In this document: piece by piece, positions 1-7,987 of the stretch
How the letters are laid out: each line of letters starts with the position of its first letter
How positions within the stretch are numbered: position 1 is the first letter of the stretch
Source of the DNA: Streptomyces griseorubiginosus
GTDB lineage: Bacteria > Actinomycetota > Actinomycetes > Streptomycetales > Streptomycetaceae
Length of the DNA: 64,000 nucleotides
Direction: 5' to 3'
Assembly (NCBI RefSeq): GCF_001514195.1
Contig: NZ_KQ948736.1
Coordinates: 413,362-477,361, forward strand
Translations under genes and position numbers: made by a program
Notes under the pieces: generated by a model
Seen by the model: only the letters and a program-made list of their open reading frames with translations
Told to the model about the DNA's origin: nothing
Databases searched by the model: none

Positions 1-860
1 AGGGCCTCGGGCCGGATGCCGGATGCGTACAGGAGTTGCGGGGTGCGCAGGGCGTCGGCGCACACCACCACGGTGCCGGGGCGCAGTTCGGACTCGGTGC
101 CGTCGGCGACGCGGCGCAGACGGGCCGCCGTGACCCGGCCGCTTCCCGTGCCGAGGGCGGTCACCAGGGTGCCGGTGAGCAGGGTGAAGGCCGGGTCGCC
201 GCCCTGCGCGAGGGCGGGGAAGATCGTCCCGGGGGCCGAGCGGGGCATGGGGCCCGAGGGTGTGGGGGTGACAGCCATCGGCATGGGCTGCGGGGCACGG
301 TCGGCGGGCCCCGAGCCGTCGTAGCGTCGGCGCAGGACGTCGAGGACGAGCTCGCCCACCTTGGTCGGGCCGATCGCGGCGGGGGTGACGGCGAGCAGTC
401 GGCGTGCGGTGTCGAGGTCGGCCGCCCAGGCGTCCGGGTCGCCGAAGTCGAAGGCCTCGTCCGGGGCGGGCCACGGGGTGGCGGCGGTCCAGTGGACGCC
501 CATGCCGCCCGCGTTCCAGGCGAGCGCGGCCTGCGGCATCGCCTCGGCGTCCTGGCCGAAGGCGAGCGCGTGGAACATGCCGGGGGTGAGGTCGGGAAGG
601 CTGTCCGCGACCTCGCGGACCACCTCCGCTCCGGTGTACATGCCCTGGATGCCGGTGGCGGCCTTCTCGTTGTAGCGGGACCACAGTTCGGGATCGTCGA
701 GGTCGTGCAGGTGCAGCCCCGGCGCACCGCCGATGGGGCTGCCACCGTCGGCCATGGTGATGTGCAGCGCCGGATCGCTCCTGCGCAGGAGGCGGGCCAC
801 GAGGGAGCCCATGATGCCGCTGCCCACGATGAGGACATCGGTGCGGGGGGTGCTGGTCAA
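1..860 (-). CDS. GMC-type FAD-dependent oxidoreductase, N-terminal part (cut by window edge)
   Basis: Probable flavin-dependent sugar or alcohol oxidoreductase of the glucose-methanol-choline group, resembling the pyranose-oxidase branch. About 286 residues are visible and the C-terminus lies outside the window. The start is TTG at 860 with GGAG six bases upstream, giving a protein that begins MTSTPRTDVLIVGSGIMG. VGSGIMGS fits the GxGxxG dinucleotide-binding loop at residues 11-18, as expected at the N-terminus of this superfamily. It lies 30 bp downstream of the ROK regulator on the same strand and is probably the last visible gene of the sugar ABC operon, so it may oxidise the imported sugar. 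The substrate cannot be read from the fragment. Confidence 0.65.
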   Translation of the reverse strand, partial: MTSTPRTDVLIVGSGIMGSLVARLLRRSDPALHITMADGGSPIGGAPGLHLHDLDDPELWSRYNEKAATGIQGMYTGAEVVREVADSLPDLTPGMFHALAFGQDAEAMPQAALAWNAGGMGVHWTAATPWPAPDEAFDFGDPDAWAADLDTARRLLAVTPAAIGPTKVGELVLDVLRRRYDGSGPADRAPQPMPMAVTPTPSGPMPRSAPGTIFPALAQGGDPAFTLLTGTLVTALGTGSGRVTAARLRRVADGTESELRPGTVVVCADALRTPQLLYASGIRPEA

Positions 861-890
861 GTGGAGCTCCGGGTGCGTGTGGTGTGGGGG

Positions 891-2036
891 TCAGTCGACC
901 GGGACGAGCGGTCCGAACAGTTCGGTGTCCATGCGGTCCAGGGCGAGCTTGACCGCGCCGACGAGCGGGGCGTCGTGGCCGAGCGCGGTGGCACGCAGCT
1001 CGACCGCGGGGGCCCGGGCGTCCCGCAACGCGGCGCGCACCCGCGGCAGCAGGACGTCGGCCGCGTCCTCGAGGCCGCCGCCGAGGACGATGAGCGAGGG
1101 GGCGACCGTCCAGGACAGGGTGATGAGGATCGAGGCGATGTTCTCCACGAACTCGTCGACCTCGGCGAGCGCGGCGGTGTCACCGGCGCGGGCCGCCTCG
1201 AACCGGGCCAGGGCGAGGGCGCGTTGGGCGGCCAGCGGTGAGGTCAGGGCGGCGACGGGGCGGTCCTCGACCGAGCCGGCCGGCATCGAGCGTGCCTCGA
1301 CGATCTCGCCCGCGGCACCGTCGAGCCCACGGTGCACGGCCCCCCTGATGAGGATGCCGAGCCCGGTCCGGTTCCCGAGCATCGCCCAGACGACGTTGTC
1401 GTGATCCGCGGCGATTCCCCGCCAACGCTCGGCCAGCGCACCGAGGTTGGTGTCGTTGTCGGCGAACCAGGGCACCGGGACGCGCCGGCCGAGCTCCTCG
1501 GGCAGGTGCACGCCTTCCCAGCGGGTGGTGTGCACCAGGCGCCGCACGACTCCCTCGTCGTCGATGGCACCGCCGCCCGCGATGGCCCCGGCGCGCAGCC
1601 GGTCCACCGTGCCGCCGGCGTCGTCGAGGGCCCGGCGGACCAGACCGGCGGCGTCGTCGAGGGTGGTGTCGGGGTCCTCGTAGGCGCGCAGCGGACCGTG
1701 GGACCGGCCGAGGATGTGGCCGCGCACGTCGGCGACGACGGCGGACGCATCGACGGTCGTGACGCGTACCGCGGCCAACAGAGCATGCTCGGCTCGCAGT
1801 TCGTAACGGCGGGCCGGGCGTCCGGCGCAGCCGCTGAGGGGCACCCTGTCGAGTTCGGCGACCCAGCCCGCCTCGACGAGCGAGTCCAGGACCAGCTCGA
1901 TCGTGCGACGGGACAGAGCGGTCTGCGCGGCGAGTTCGGTGAGTTTCCGCGGTCCTGCCGACACCGCCAACGCCCGCAGGATCACCGAGGTGTTGACCCG
2001 TCGTACGGCGCTCTGGTTCATGCCCGCGATCAGCAC
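891..2036 (-). CDS. ROK-family transcriptional regulator
   Basis: A 381-residue regulator with an N-terminal winged helix-turn-helix (about residues 8-75, beginning MNQSAVRRVNTSVILRALA) and a C-terminal ROK sugar-binding/kinase-like domain. The domain contains DNDTNLGALAERWRG and the glycine-rich stretch AMLGNRTGLGILIRG. I do not see the CxCGxxxC zinc cluster of canonical ROK repressors. GTG at 2036 is preferred because GGGAG lies seven bases upstream; ATG at 2021 is an alternative. It is placed between the importer permease genes and the oxidoreductase, so it most likely controls this sugar operon in response to the imported sugar or its phosphate. Confidence 0.88.
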   Translation of the reverse strand: MLIAGMNQSAVRRVNTSVILRALAVSAGPRKLTELAAQTALSRRTIELVLDSLVEAGWVAELDRVPLSGCAGRPARRYELRAEHALLAAVRVTTVDASAVVADVRGHILGRSHGPLRAYEDPDTTLDDAAGLVRRALDDAGGTVDRLRAGAIAGGGAIDDEGVVRRLVHTTRWEGVHLPEELGRRVPVPWFADNDTNLGALAERWRGIAADHDNVVWAMLGNRTGLGILIRGAVHRGLDGAAGEIVEARSMPAGSVEDRPVAALTSPLAAQRALALARFEAARAGDTAALAEVDEFVENIASILITLSWTVAPSLIVLGGGLEDAADVLLPRVRAALRDARAPAVELRATALGHDAPLVGAVKLALDRMDTELFGPLVPVD

Positions 2037-2054
2037 GCGCCTGCTCCCGTCACC

Positions 2055-2069
2055 GGGTGGTACCCACCC
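2055..2069. promoter_or_regulatory. Small inverted repeat upstream of the ROK gene
   Basis: GGGTGG-TAC-CCACCC is a perfect 6-bp-arm inverted repeat in the 88-bp gap between the permease stop and the ROK start, just upstream of the ROK ribosome-binding site. It could be an operator or a small RNA hairpin that modulates ROK translation. The evidence is the symmetry alone. Confidence 0.3.
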
Positions 2070-2124
2070 CTGGTGCCTACCTCGGACTGGTCGCCCACCC
2101 GGGTCCGGACGGTGACCCGCGTGC

Positions 2125-2946
2125 TCATCGCAACCCCGTTCCGGCGATGCCCTGCACGAAGTAGCGCTGGAGGAAGAGGAAGAGCACGAGCACCGGCAGC
2201 ATCACGACGATCGCCCCGGCGAGCAGCAGGCCGTAGTCGGTGACGTGGGCCGCGGCCTGACTGGTGGCGGCGAGGCCGACCGGGAGGGTGTAGGTGGACA
2301 TGCTCTGGGCGACGACCAGCGGCCAGATGAAGTTGTTCCAGGAGTTGAGGAAAGACATGATCGTGATCGTGGCGACGGCGGGTCCGGCCAGCGGCAGGAA
2401 GATCCTGAGGAAGATCCGGAACTCGCCCGCGCCGTCGATGCGGGCCGCTTCGAGGAGTTCGTCGGGGACCGACAGGGCGTACTGGCGCACGATGAAGACC
2501 GACAGCGGGAGCGCGGCACCGGGCAGGGCGATCCCGGTGAGGGTGTCCGCGAGGCCCAGGTCCACGGTGATCACGAACTGGGTGACGAACACCGCGGTGA
2601 ACGGCACCATCATCGCCGCCATGACCGCGCCGAACGCGAGCCGACGGCCCGCGAAGTCGAGCTTGGCGAGGGCGTACCCGGCGGCCGACGCGGCCAGGAT
2701 GTTCCCGGCGACGACGATCAGCGCGACGACGACGCTGTTGACCAGGAACCTGCCGAAGCCCTGGGTCTCGAACAGCCGGGTGAAGTTGCCGAAGGTCAGG
2801 TGGTGCGGGAACAGGGCCCCGGGGTCGGAACGGATCTCGTCCAGGCTGCGCAACGAGCCGCTCACCCCCCACGCGAAGGGCAGCAGGGTGAGCAGGGCGC
2901 ACAGCACCAGGGCGGCGTACATCAGGGGGCGGGCGGCACGGTTCAT
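2125..2946 (-). CDS. Sugar ABC transporter permease (MalG type)
   Basis: A 273-residue inner-membrane permease of the CUT1 sugar-importer family, with about six hydrophobic segments. The EAA loop that contacts the ATPase is visible as ELLEAARIDGAGEFRIFLRI near residue 180. ATG at 2946 overlaps the stop of the upstream permease by four bases (ATGA), so the two are translationally coupled. There is no ATPase gene nearby, as is usual for Streptomyces CUT1 importers, which share the MsiK ATPase encoded elsewhere. The sugar is unknown. Confidence 0.93.
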   Translation of the reverse strand: MNRAARPLMYAALVLCALLTLLPFAWGVSGSLRSLDEIRSDPGALFPHHLTFGNFTRLFETQGFGRFLVNSVVVALIVVAGNILAASAAGYALAKLDFAGRRLAFGAVMAAMMVPFTAVFVTQFVITVDLGLADTLTGIALPGAALPLSVFIVRQYALSVPDELLEAARIDGAGEFRIFLRIFLPLAGPAVATITIMSFLNSWNNFIWPLVVAQSMSTYTLPVGLAATSQAAAHVTDYGLLLAGAIVVMLPVLVLFLFLQRYFVQGIAGTGLR

Positions 2947-3884
2947 GTGCGGGACCTCAGCAGCCGGAACTGGACGACGCTGACCACGGTCACCAGGGCG
3001 AGCGTCACGAAGGACGCCGCCGAAGACATCCCGAACTCGCCCGCCCCGAACTGGCGGTAGGTGTACAGCGCGACCGACTCGGTGGAGCCGAGCGGGCCAC
3101 CGCCGGTGAGGAGGTAGGGCTCGTCGAAGACCTGGAGGTAGAAGACGGTCAGCAGGACGGAGACCATGAGGGTGGTGGGCATCAGCAACGGCAGGGTGAT
3201 GTGCCGGAGTTGGCGCCACCGGCCGGCCCCGTCCAGGGCGGCGGCCTCGTACACGTCCCGGGGGACCGCCTGGAGACCGGCGAGGAACAGCACCATGGCG
3301 GTGCCGAAGTTGCGCCAGACGCCGAGCAGGATGACGACCGGCATGGCCAGGTCGGGGTCGTCCAGCCAGTTCGGTCCGGCGAACCCGACCGCACCGAGCA
3401 GCTTGTCGACTGTGCCGTCGACGTGGAAGGCGTACTGCCAGATCAGCGCGACGGCCACCACGTTGGTGACGACGGGAGCGAAGAAGACCGTCCGGAAGGC
3501 ACCGCGCAGCCTGCTGACGCCGGAGTTGAGCACGAGGGCCAGAGCGAAACCGGCACCCATCGTCAGGGGCACGCCCACGACGACGAACAGGGCGGTGTTG
3601 AGGATGTCCCGTACGAAGGTGTCGTCCTGGAACAGCCGGAGGTAGTTGTCGATGCCGGTGAAGTCGACGGCGAACGGGGTGCGCAGGTCGGCGCCGCGGA
3701 TGTCGGTGAGGCTCAGGGCGAGCGCGGCGACCGTGGGGATCGCCGTGTAGACCAGGAAGACGACGCCGAAGGGGGCGAGGAAGAGCCAGGCGACCGCGGT
3801 GCGGCGGCCCCGGGACGCCCTGGGTGCCGCCGTCCTCGGTACGGCTCGGGTCCTCTCGGTGGCCGGTACGGCCGTCGTGGTCAT
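2943..3884 (-). CDS. Sugar ABC transporter permease (MalF type)
   Basis: A 313-residue partner permease of the CUT1 importer. A basic cytoplasmic N-terminus (about 30 residues) is followed by six predicted membrane segments; the EAA loop reads DVYEAAALDGAGRWRQLRHI. ATG at 3884 overlaps the TGA of the binding-protein gene by one base. It works with the downstream MalG-type permease and the upstream lipoprotein to import a mono- or oligosaccharide. Confidence 0.93.
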   Translation of the reverse strand: MTTTAVPATERTRAVPRTAAPRASRGRRTAVAWLFLAPFGVVFLVYTAIPTVAALALSLTDIRGADLRTPFAVDFTGIDNYLRLFQDDTFVRDILNTALFVVVGVPLTMGAGFALALVLNSGVSRLRGAFRTVFFAPVVTNVVAVALIWQYAFHVDGTVDKLLGAVGFAGPNWLDDPDLAMPVVILLGVWRNFGTAMVLFLAGLQAVPRDVYEAAALDGAGRWRQLRHITLPLLMPTTLMVSVLLTVFYLQVFDEPYLLTGGGPLGSTESVALYTYRQFGAGEFGMSSAASFVTLALVTVVSVVQFRLLRSRT

Positions 3885-5182
3885 CACTTCCTGCCCGTGC
3901 CGACGCTCTCGGCGTACGCCTGGATGGCCGCGGCCGCCTTCGCCGCGGTCTGCTTCCCCTTGGCGACGGCCTCCATCTCCTTGCCCAGCCGGGTCGCGAC
4001 CTGCTGCCACGTGCCGACCTGCGGGAACGCGCGGGTGTTCTTGAGCTGCGTGAAGAAGGCGTCCAGCAGTGGCTGGCCCTTGATCACCGGGTCGCCCCAC
4101 GCGGAGACGACGGCCGGCAGCGATCCGTACGCCTTGTACTGCGCGACCTGGGTGGTGGGCTCGGCCAGATGCCGGACGAGTTTCCAGGCGGCGTCCGGGT
4201 TGCCGCTGTCGGCGAGGACGCCCCAGGTACCGCCCGCGGAGAAGGAGACGCTGCTCGACGCTCCGGCGGACAGCGGGGCTGTGGCGACATGGGAGGCCGT
4301 CCAGCCGCTCTTCTTGGCGGCGGTGTCGAGCTGGCCGATGACCCAGGGGCCGGTGATCATGCTCGCTGTTCTGCCCGAGACGAAGTACGGCTGTGCGTCG
4401 AGGAAGGTCGGCCCACCGGTGTCGGCGGTCCCGGCGGTGAAGAAGGACGCGTTGTAGTCGAGGGCGTCGATCATCTGGGGCGTGTCGAGGTTCCACTTGC
4501 TGTCGGAGGTGACGAGTGAGCCGCCGGCCTGCCAGGCGTACATGGCGACATCCTGGCCGTTGAAGATGTCCCACCCGATGTCGGCCCCCAGCGCGTGGGC
4601 GGCACCGGCGCTCTGGAGGCCCTTGAGGAAGGGTTCCATGCCGGCCCAGGTGGTCGGCGCCTCGACGCCCGCCTTCTTGGCCAGATCCGATCGGTAGACC
4701 AGTGCGTACGTGTACGCGTACCAGGGCACCGTGTAGGCCACGTCGTTCACGACGCCGGCGTCCCAGAGGCTCTTGAAGAAGCGGCCCGGATCGACCAGGT
4801 CGTCCGGCACGGGCAAGAGGGTCGACGAGTCGAGGAACTGCGCCTGCGACTCGGGGAAGAACTGGGCCAGGTCCGGTCCCTTGCCGGCCGCGACGGCCGC
4901 CTGGAGTTTGGTGTAGTACTCCGCGTTCGGGATCAGCGTGGTCTGCACGGCCAGGTCGGGGTTGGCGGCCTTGAACGGCGTCAGGACCTTGCCGAGCACG
5001 TCGGCGTCGCCCTGGGCGGCCCAGACGTTCACGGTGCCGGTTGCCGGGGACGTGTCGACCTTCTTGGCGCCGGAGGTGGCGGCCGCGTCGTCTTCGCGCC
5101 CGCAGCCTGCCAGGGGGAGCGCGGCACCGAGGGCCATTCCGGCGGTCAGCCGCAGGGCGGTGCGGCGGGAGAGGTGGGGCAC
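3884..5182 (-). CDS. Extracellular sugar-binding lipoprotein of ABC importer
   Basis: A 432-residue family 1 solute-binding protein. GTG at 5182 has AGGAG five bases upstream and gives MPHLSRRTALRLTAGMALG, a twin-arginine-like signal ending in the lipobox LAGC (cysteine about residue 28). The mature protein would be anchored to the outer face of the membrane and deliver sugar to the two permeases encoded immediately downstream. It is the first gene of the operon importer-ROK-oxidoreductase. A longer in-frame reading upstream lacks a ribosome-binding site and was not used. Confidence 0.93.
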   Translation of the reverse strand: MPHLSRRTALRLTAGMALGAALPLAGCGREDDAAATSGAKKVDTSPATGTVNVWAAQGDADVLGKVLTPFKAANPDLAVQTTLIPNAEYYTKLQAAVAAGKGPDLAQFFPESQAQFLDSSTLLPVPDDLVDPGRFFKSLWDAGVVNDVAYTVPWYAYTYALVYRSDLAKKAGVEAPTTWAGMEPFLKGLQSAGAAHALGADIGWDIFNGQDVAMYAWQAGGSLVTSDSKWNLDTPQMIDALDYNASFFTAGTADTGGPTFLDAQPYFVSGRTASMITGPWVIGQLDTAAKKSGWTASHVATAPLSAGASSSVSFSAGGTWGVLADSGNPDAAWKLVRHLAEPTTQVAQYKAYGSLPAVVSAWGDPVIKGQPLLDAFFTQLKNTRAFPQVGTWQQVATRLGKEMEAVAKGKQTAAKAAAAIQAYAESVGTGRK

Positions 5183-5285
5183 GGGGACTCCTGTGACACG
5201 GGATTCCTCACGAGTACTGAGGTCAGTGGCGTGGTGTGTCCCGACGCTAGGAACCGCGTGTTTCGGCCACGTGGCCGTCCTCGCC

Positions 5286-5299
5286 CCGAATAATTTCGG
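5286..5299. promoter_or_regulatory. Inverted repeat in the promoter region of the sugar operon
   Basis: CCGAA-TAAT-TTCGG lies about 100 bp upstream of the binding-protein start in an AT-richer patch, where a promoter for the operon is expected. It is a candidate site for the ROK regulator of this operon. Support is limited to symmetry and position. Confidence 0.3.
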
Positions 5300-5315
5300 A
5301 ACTTGTAGCGAAATC

Positions 5316-5363
5316 GACGGGGCGTGGGCCGGTGCGTTTCTCCGCACCGGCCCACGCCCCGTC
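5316..5363. terminator. Strong hairpin terminator
   Basis: A perfect 21-bp inverted repeat (5316-5336 with 5343-5363) around the six-base loop TTTCTC, beginning 15 bp beyond the TAG stop of the GH18 chitinase. Stable GC-rich hairpins without a U-tract are the usual Streptomyces terminator form. It should end chitinase transcription and insulate the downstream sugar operon promoter. Confidence 0.85.
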
Positions 5364-5377
5364 TCGGAGCTGGACCG

Positions 5378-6460
5378 CTACCCGTGGCCTCCGCTCGTGA
5401 ACCGCTCGAAGGTGTGGCTGAAGGCCCAGGTGTCCTGGGCGATGCCGGAGCAGGAGTCGGAGCCGCCGGTGCCGGGGCAGCCGCCGTTGTCGCGCTGGAG
5501 GGCCCAGAAGGAGAGGGTGTTGATCCTTCTGGCCTCGGCCCACTTCTCGACGGCGGCCGCGTTCTCGACCGTGAAGGTCTCCTCGGGGCCGTAGTCGTCG
5601 ATGCCGGGCATCTCGATGACACCGATCATGTGCCACAGCCGGGCGGAGCTCTTCTTCGGGTACAGCGCGGCCAGTTGGGCTTGCAGTCCCTCGGCGGCCG
5701 TCACGGTGTCGGCCGCCATGTCGTGCGTGGCGCCGTCGTAGTAGTCGAAGGTCATGAGGTTGACGACGTCCACGCGGGCGCCGTTGTCGACGGCGTTGCG
5801 GAGCACGGCGAGGCCGTTGGCCTCCAGACCCTTGGTGGAGGTCGGCAGGGTGTAGGAGAACTGCACGGTGCGGCCGGCGCGTTCGGCCCAGCGCTGCACC
5901 TTCGCGATGGCCTTGTTGCGGCGGTCGATGCCGGCGGCGTTGTCGATCGAGTCGCCTTCGACATCGAGGTCGATGCGGGTGATGCCGTACGTGGTGACCA
6001 GGCTCCGGTAGACCGCGGCGATGGCGTCGACGCTGGTGCAGCTGTCCGCCAGTTCGGTGCCGGTGGTGTCCGCGGACCAGCCGCCGAAGGACGGGATGGC
6101 GTTGCCGCCGCGCGCCTGGAGGGTGGCGATGTCCCGGCCGAAGGCCGCCTTCGAGATCGGCTGGGTGGTGTCGCCGTTCCAGTAGGCGGTGCAGGAACCG
6201 GGCGCGGCCGTCTGGAGGAAGGCCAGGGTGAGGTACTTGTTGCCGGAGGCGGCGGCGAGGTCGGCGGGGCTCTCGCCGGTCCAGGACTCGACGTAGGGCG
6301 CGGCCACCTGGGCCGGCAGCGGCTTGCCGAAGCCGGAGGACGAGGGCGAGGACGAGGGCGAGAGCGGCGCCGCGAGTGCGTCTCCTCCCCCGATTCCGAC
6401 GAGCCCGGCGGACAGAGCACTGACACTCAGACAGGACAGCAATGTGCGAAGTCGTCTCAC
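5378..6460 (-). CDS. Secreted GH18 chitinase-family hydrolase
   Basis: A 360-residue exported enzyme expected to hydrolyse beta-1,4-GlcNAc linkages of chitin. The signal peptide covers about residues 1-31 (ends GGDALAAP) and is followed by a short Ser/Pro linker. The GH18 barrel shows SFGGWS (about residues 124-129) and the DxDxE catalytic signature as D164-L-D166-V-E168, with E168 the expected proton donor. No carbohydrate-binding module is present. GTG at 6460 has GGGAG upstream. It is a single-gene unit with its own terminator and a DasR-type site in the promoter, so control by GlcNAc-phosphate-responsive DasR is likely. Confidence 0.9.
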   Translation of the reverse strand: MRRLRTLLSCLSVSALSAGLVGIGGGDALAAPLSPSSSPSSSGFGKPLPAQVAAPYVESWTGESPADLAAASGNKYLTLAFLQTAAPGSCTAYWNGDTTQPISKAAFGRDIATLQARGGNAIPSFGGWSADTTGTELADSCTSVDAIAAVYRSLVTTYGITRIDLDVEGDSIDNAAGIDRRNKAIAKVQRWAERAGRTVQFSYTLPTSTKGLEANGLAVLRNAVDNGARVDVVNLMTFDYYDGATHDMAADTVTAAEGLQAQLAALYPKKSSARLWHMIGVIEMPGIDDYGPEETFTVENAAAVEKWAEARRINTLSFWALQRDNGGCPGTGGSDSCSGIAQDTWAFSHTFERFTSGGHG

Positions 6461-6507
6461 TGACGCTCCCAGGGGTGGGCCGTGTGGATCGGTGTGGATC
6501 GGTGCCC

Positions 6508-6536
6508 ATGATTGGACTAGACCACATAACTGTCAA
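6508..6536 (-). promoter_or_regulatory. Chitinase promoter with embedded DasR-like dre site
   Basis: On the minus strand a perfect -35 TTGACA (6536-6531) is separated by 17 bp from AATCAT (6513-6508). The spacer holds a dre-like element: 6511-6526, read on the plus strand as ATTGGACTAGACCACA, matches the DasR consensus ACTGGTCTAGACCACT at 13 of 16 positions by my count. A further inverted repeat AACTGT/ACAGTT (6528-6533 and 6545-6550) overlaps the -35 box. The layout matches known Streptomyces chitinase promoters, in which the repeats lie within the RNA polymerase site. Confidence 0.75.
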
Positions 6537-6556
6537 GGTTCTTTACAGTTAGCTTG

Positions 6557-6617
6557 CCGACCGCTGTCCGACCGCTGTCCGACCGGGGTTCACCCTTCTC
6601 CTTCCGTGAGACGGAAG
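6557..6617. promoter_or_regulatory. Candidate operator region of the van operon
   Basis: Between the diverging chitinase and vanA are two tandem copies of the 11-mer CCGACCGCTGT (6557-6567, 6568-6578) plus a third partial copy. They are followed by the perfect inverted repeat CTTCCGT-GAG-ACGGAAG (6601-6617). The inverted repeat is 66 bp upstream of the vanA start and is a good candidate for binding a dimeric aromatic-acid regulator, which is not encoded in this window. Confidence 0.45.
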
Positions 6618-6683
6618 CGGTGTTGCCCGGCCCCGGCCGCCGCCAAGACGATGCCACCACCACGACAGACGGGAGCCGCAACG

Positions 6684-7757
6684 ATGCCGCACATGACCGC
6701 CTTCGCCAGGAACCAGTGGTACGTCGCCGCCTACAGCCACGAGGTCGGCCGCGAGGAACTGCTCGGACGCACCGTCCTCGGCGAGCCGCTCGTCTTCTAC
6801 CGGACCGAGGAGGACGGCACACCCGTCGCCCTCGCCGACCGCTGTGTGCACCGCCGGTTCCCGCTGCACGAGAAGCCCAGCCGGCTCGACGGCGACAAAC
6901 TCGTCTGCGGCTACCACGGGTTCACCTACGACACGACGGGCACCTGTGTGTACGTGCCGGGCCAGAAGCGCGTCCCGCGTACCGCCCGGGTCGCCTCCTA
7001 TCCCGTGGTCGAGCAGGACTCGCTGGTCTGGGTGTGGATAGGCGACCCGGCGCTCGCCGACGCCGACACCATCCCCCGCGCCCGGCACCTCGACTCCCCC
7101 GGCTGGGTCACCGTGCGCGGCATGGAACCCATCGACGCCGACTACGGTCTGCTGGTCGACAACCTCCTCGACCTCTCCCACGAGACCTATCTGCACGGCG
7201 GTTACATCGGCACCCCCGAGGTCGCCGAGACGCCGATCACCACGGAGGTCGACGAGGGCGCCGGCATCGTCCGGGTGAGCCGGCACATGGACGACGCCGC
7301 GTGCCCGCCCTTCTACGCGAAGTCCACCGGCATCGAGGGCCGGATCACCCGCTGGCAGGACATCGAGTACCACGCTCCCTGTCTCTACCTGCTGCACAGC
7401 CGCATCGCCCCGGTCGGTGTGCTGCCGGAGGCGGACGGCAGCGACCCGAACGGCTTCCACACCGAGATCACGTACGCCATCACACCGTCCGCCGACGGGC
7501 ACGTGTACGACTTCTGGATGGTCTCGCGCGACTGGGCGACCGAGGACACCGAGGTCACCGAGTTCCTGCGGGGCAACAACCACACGGTGGTCATGCAGGA
7601 CGTGGACGCCCTCAACCTGCTCCAGCGGACGCTCGGCACCGAGCGCGCCGGCTACCAGGAGCTCAGCATCAACATCGACACCGGCGGTCTCGCCGCCCGC
7701 CGTATCCTCGCCCGTCTCGTCGAGGAAGGCGACAAGCCCGTGGAGAAGGTCCTGTGA
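6684..7757 (+). CDS. vanA: Vanillate O-demethylase-type Rieske oxygenase, large subunit
   Basis: A 357-residue Rieske non-heme iron oxygenase of the VanA class, which converts vanillate to protocatechuate plus formaldehyde. The Rieske [2Fe-2S] motif is C54-x-H56 and C75-x2-H78. The mononuclear iron site is in N160-LLD163-LSH166-ETYLH171, with H166 and H171 as expected iron ligands. ATG at 6684 has GGGAG eight bases upstream. It is followed with a GTGA overlap by a small gene and then the reductase. The exact substrate could be another methoxylated aromatic acid, but the gene pair supports a vanillate-type demethylase. Confidence 0.82.
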   Translation: MPHMTAFARNQWYVAAYSHEVGREELLGRTVLGEPLVFYRTEEDGTPVALADRCVHRRFPLHEKPSRLDGDKLVCGYHGFTYDTTGTCVYVPGQKRVPRTARVASYPVVEQDSLVWVWIGDPALADADTIPRARHLDSPGWVTVRGMEPIDADYGLLVDNLLDLSHETYLHGGYIGTPEVAETPITTEVDEGAGIVRVSRHMDDAACPPFYAKSTGIEGRITRWQDIEYHAPCLYLLHSRIAPVGVLPEADGSDPNGFHTEITYAITPSADGHVYDFWMVSRDWATEDTEVTEFLRGNNHTVVMQDVDALNLLQRTLGTERAGYQELSINIDTGGLAARRILARLVEEGDKPVEKVL

Positions 7758-7987
7758 GTGCCGGACCCACCGGGGAGATCTACCGCATCGACTGGCTGCC
7801 GGGCACCGACACCCTGCACGGCACCTGCCACTGCGGCCGCGAGCACACCGCGCAGGACCCGATCGAGATGTGGGAGTGGATGCTCGCCCACCCGCAGGGC
7901 CACGAGCCGCCCGCATCCGGACCACAGGGACACGAGCCGCGCGGCGGTGAGCCGCGAGGAACCGAGCCGCGAGGACACCGTTCATGA
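7754..7987 (+). CDS. Small CxC/His-motif protein between vanA and vanB
   Basis: A 77-residue protein starting at GTG 7754, coupled to vanA by a 4-base overlap and to vanB by an ATGA overlap. The first half carries GTCHCGREH, a CxC...H arrangement that could bind a metal. The C-terminal third is a low-complexity run of Pro-Arg-Gly and Gly-His-Glu-Pro repeats. I do not recognise a named family. Tight coupling on both sides argues that it is translated and acts with the oxygenase, for example as an assembly or stability factor; this role is inference. Confidence 0.7.
   Translation: MSAGPTGEIYRIDWLPGTDTLHGTCHCGREHTAQDPIEMWEWMLAHPQGHEPPASGPQGHEPRGGEPRGTEPRGHRS

Noticed and set aside
36..1241. Plus-strand frame of about 400 codons opposite the ROK and oxidoreductase genes
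   Set aside because: Lacks recognisable domains; the opposite strand has good starts, ribosome-binding sites and family motifs.
5183..5347. Upstream in-frame extension of the first sugar-binding lipoprotein
   Set aside because: It would place the secretion signal 55 residues inside the protein; GTG 5182 has AGGAG and gives a clean lipoprotein signal.
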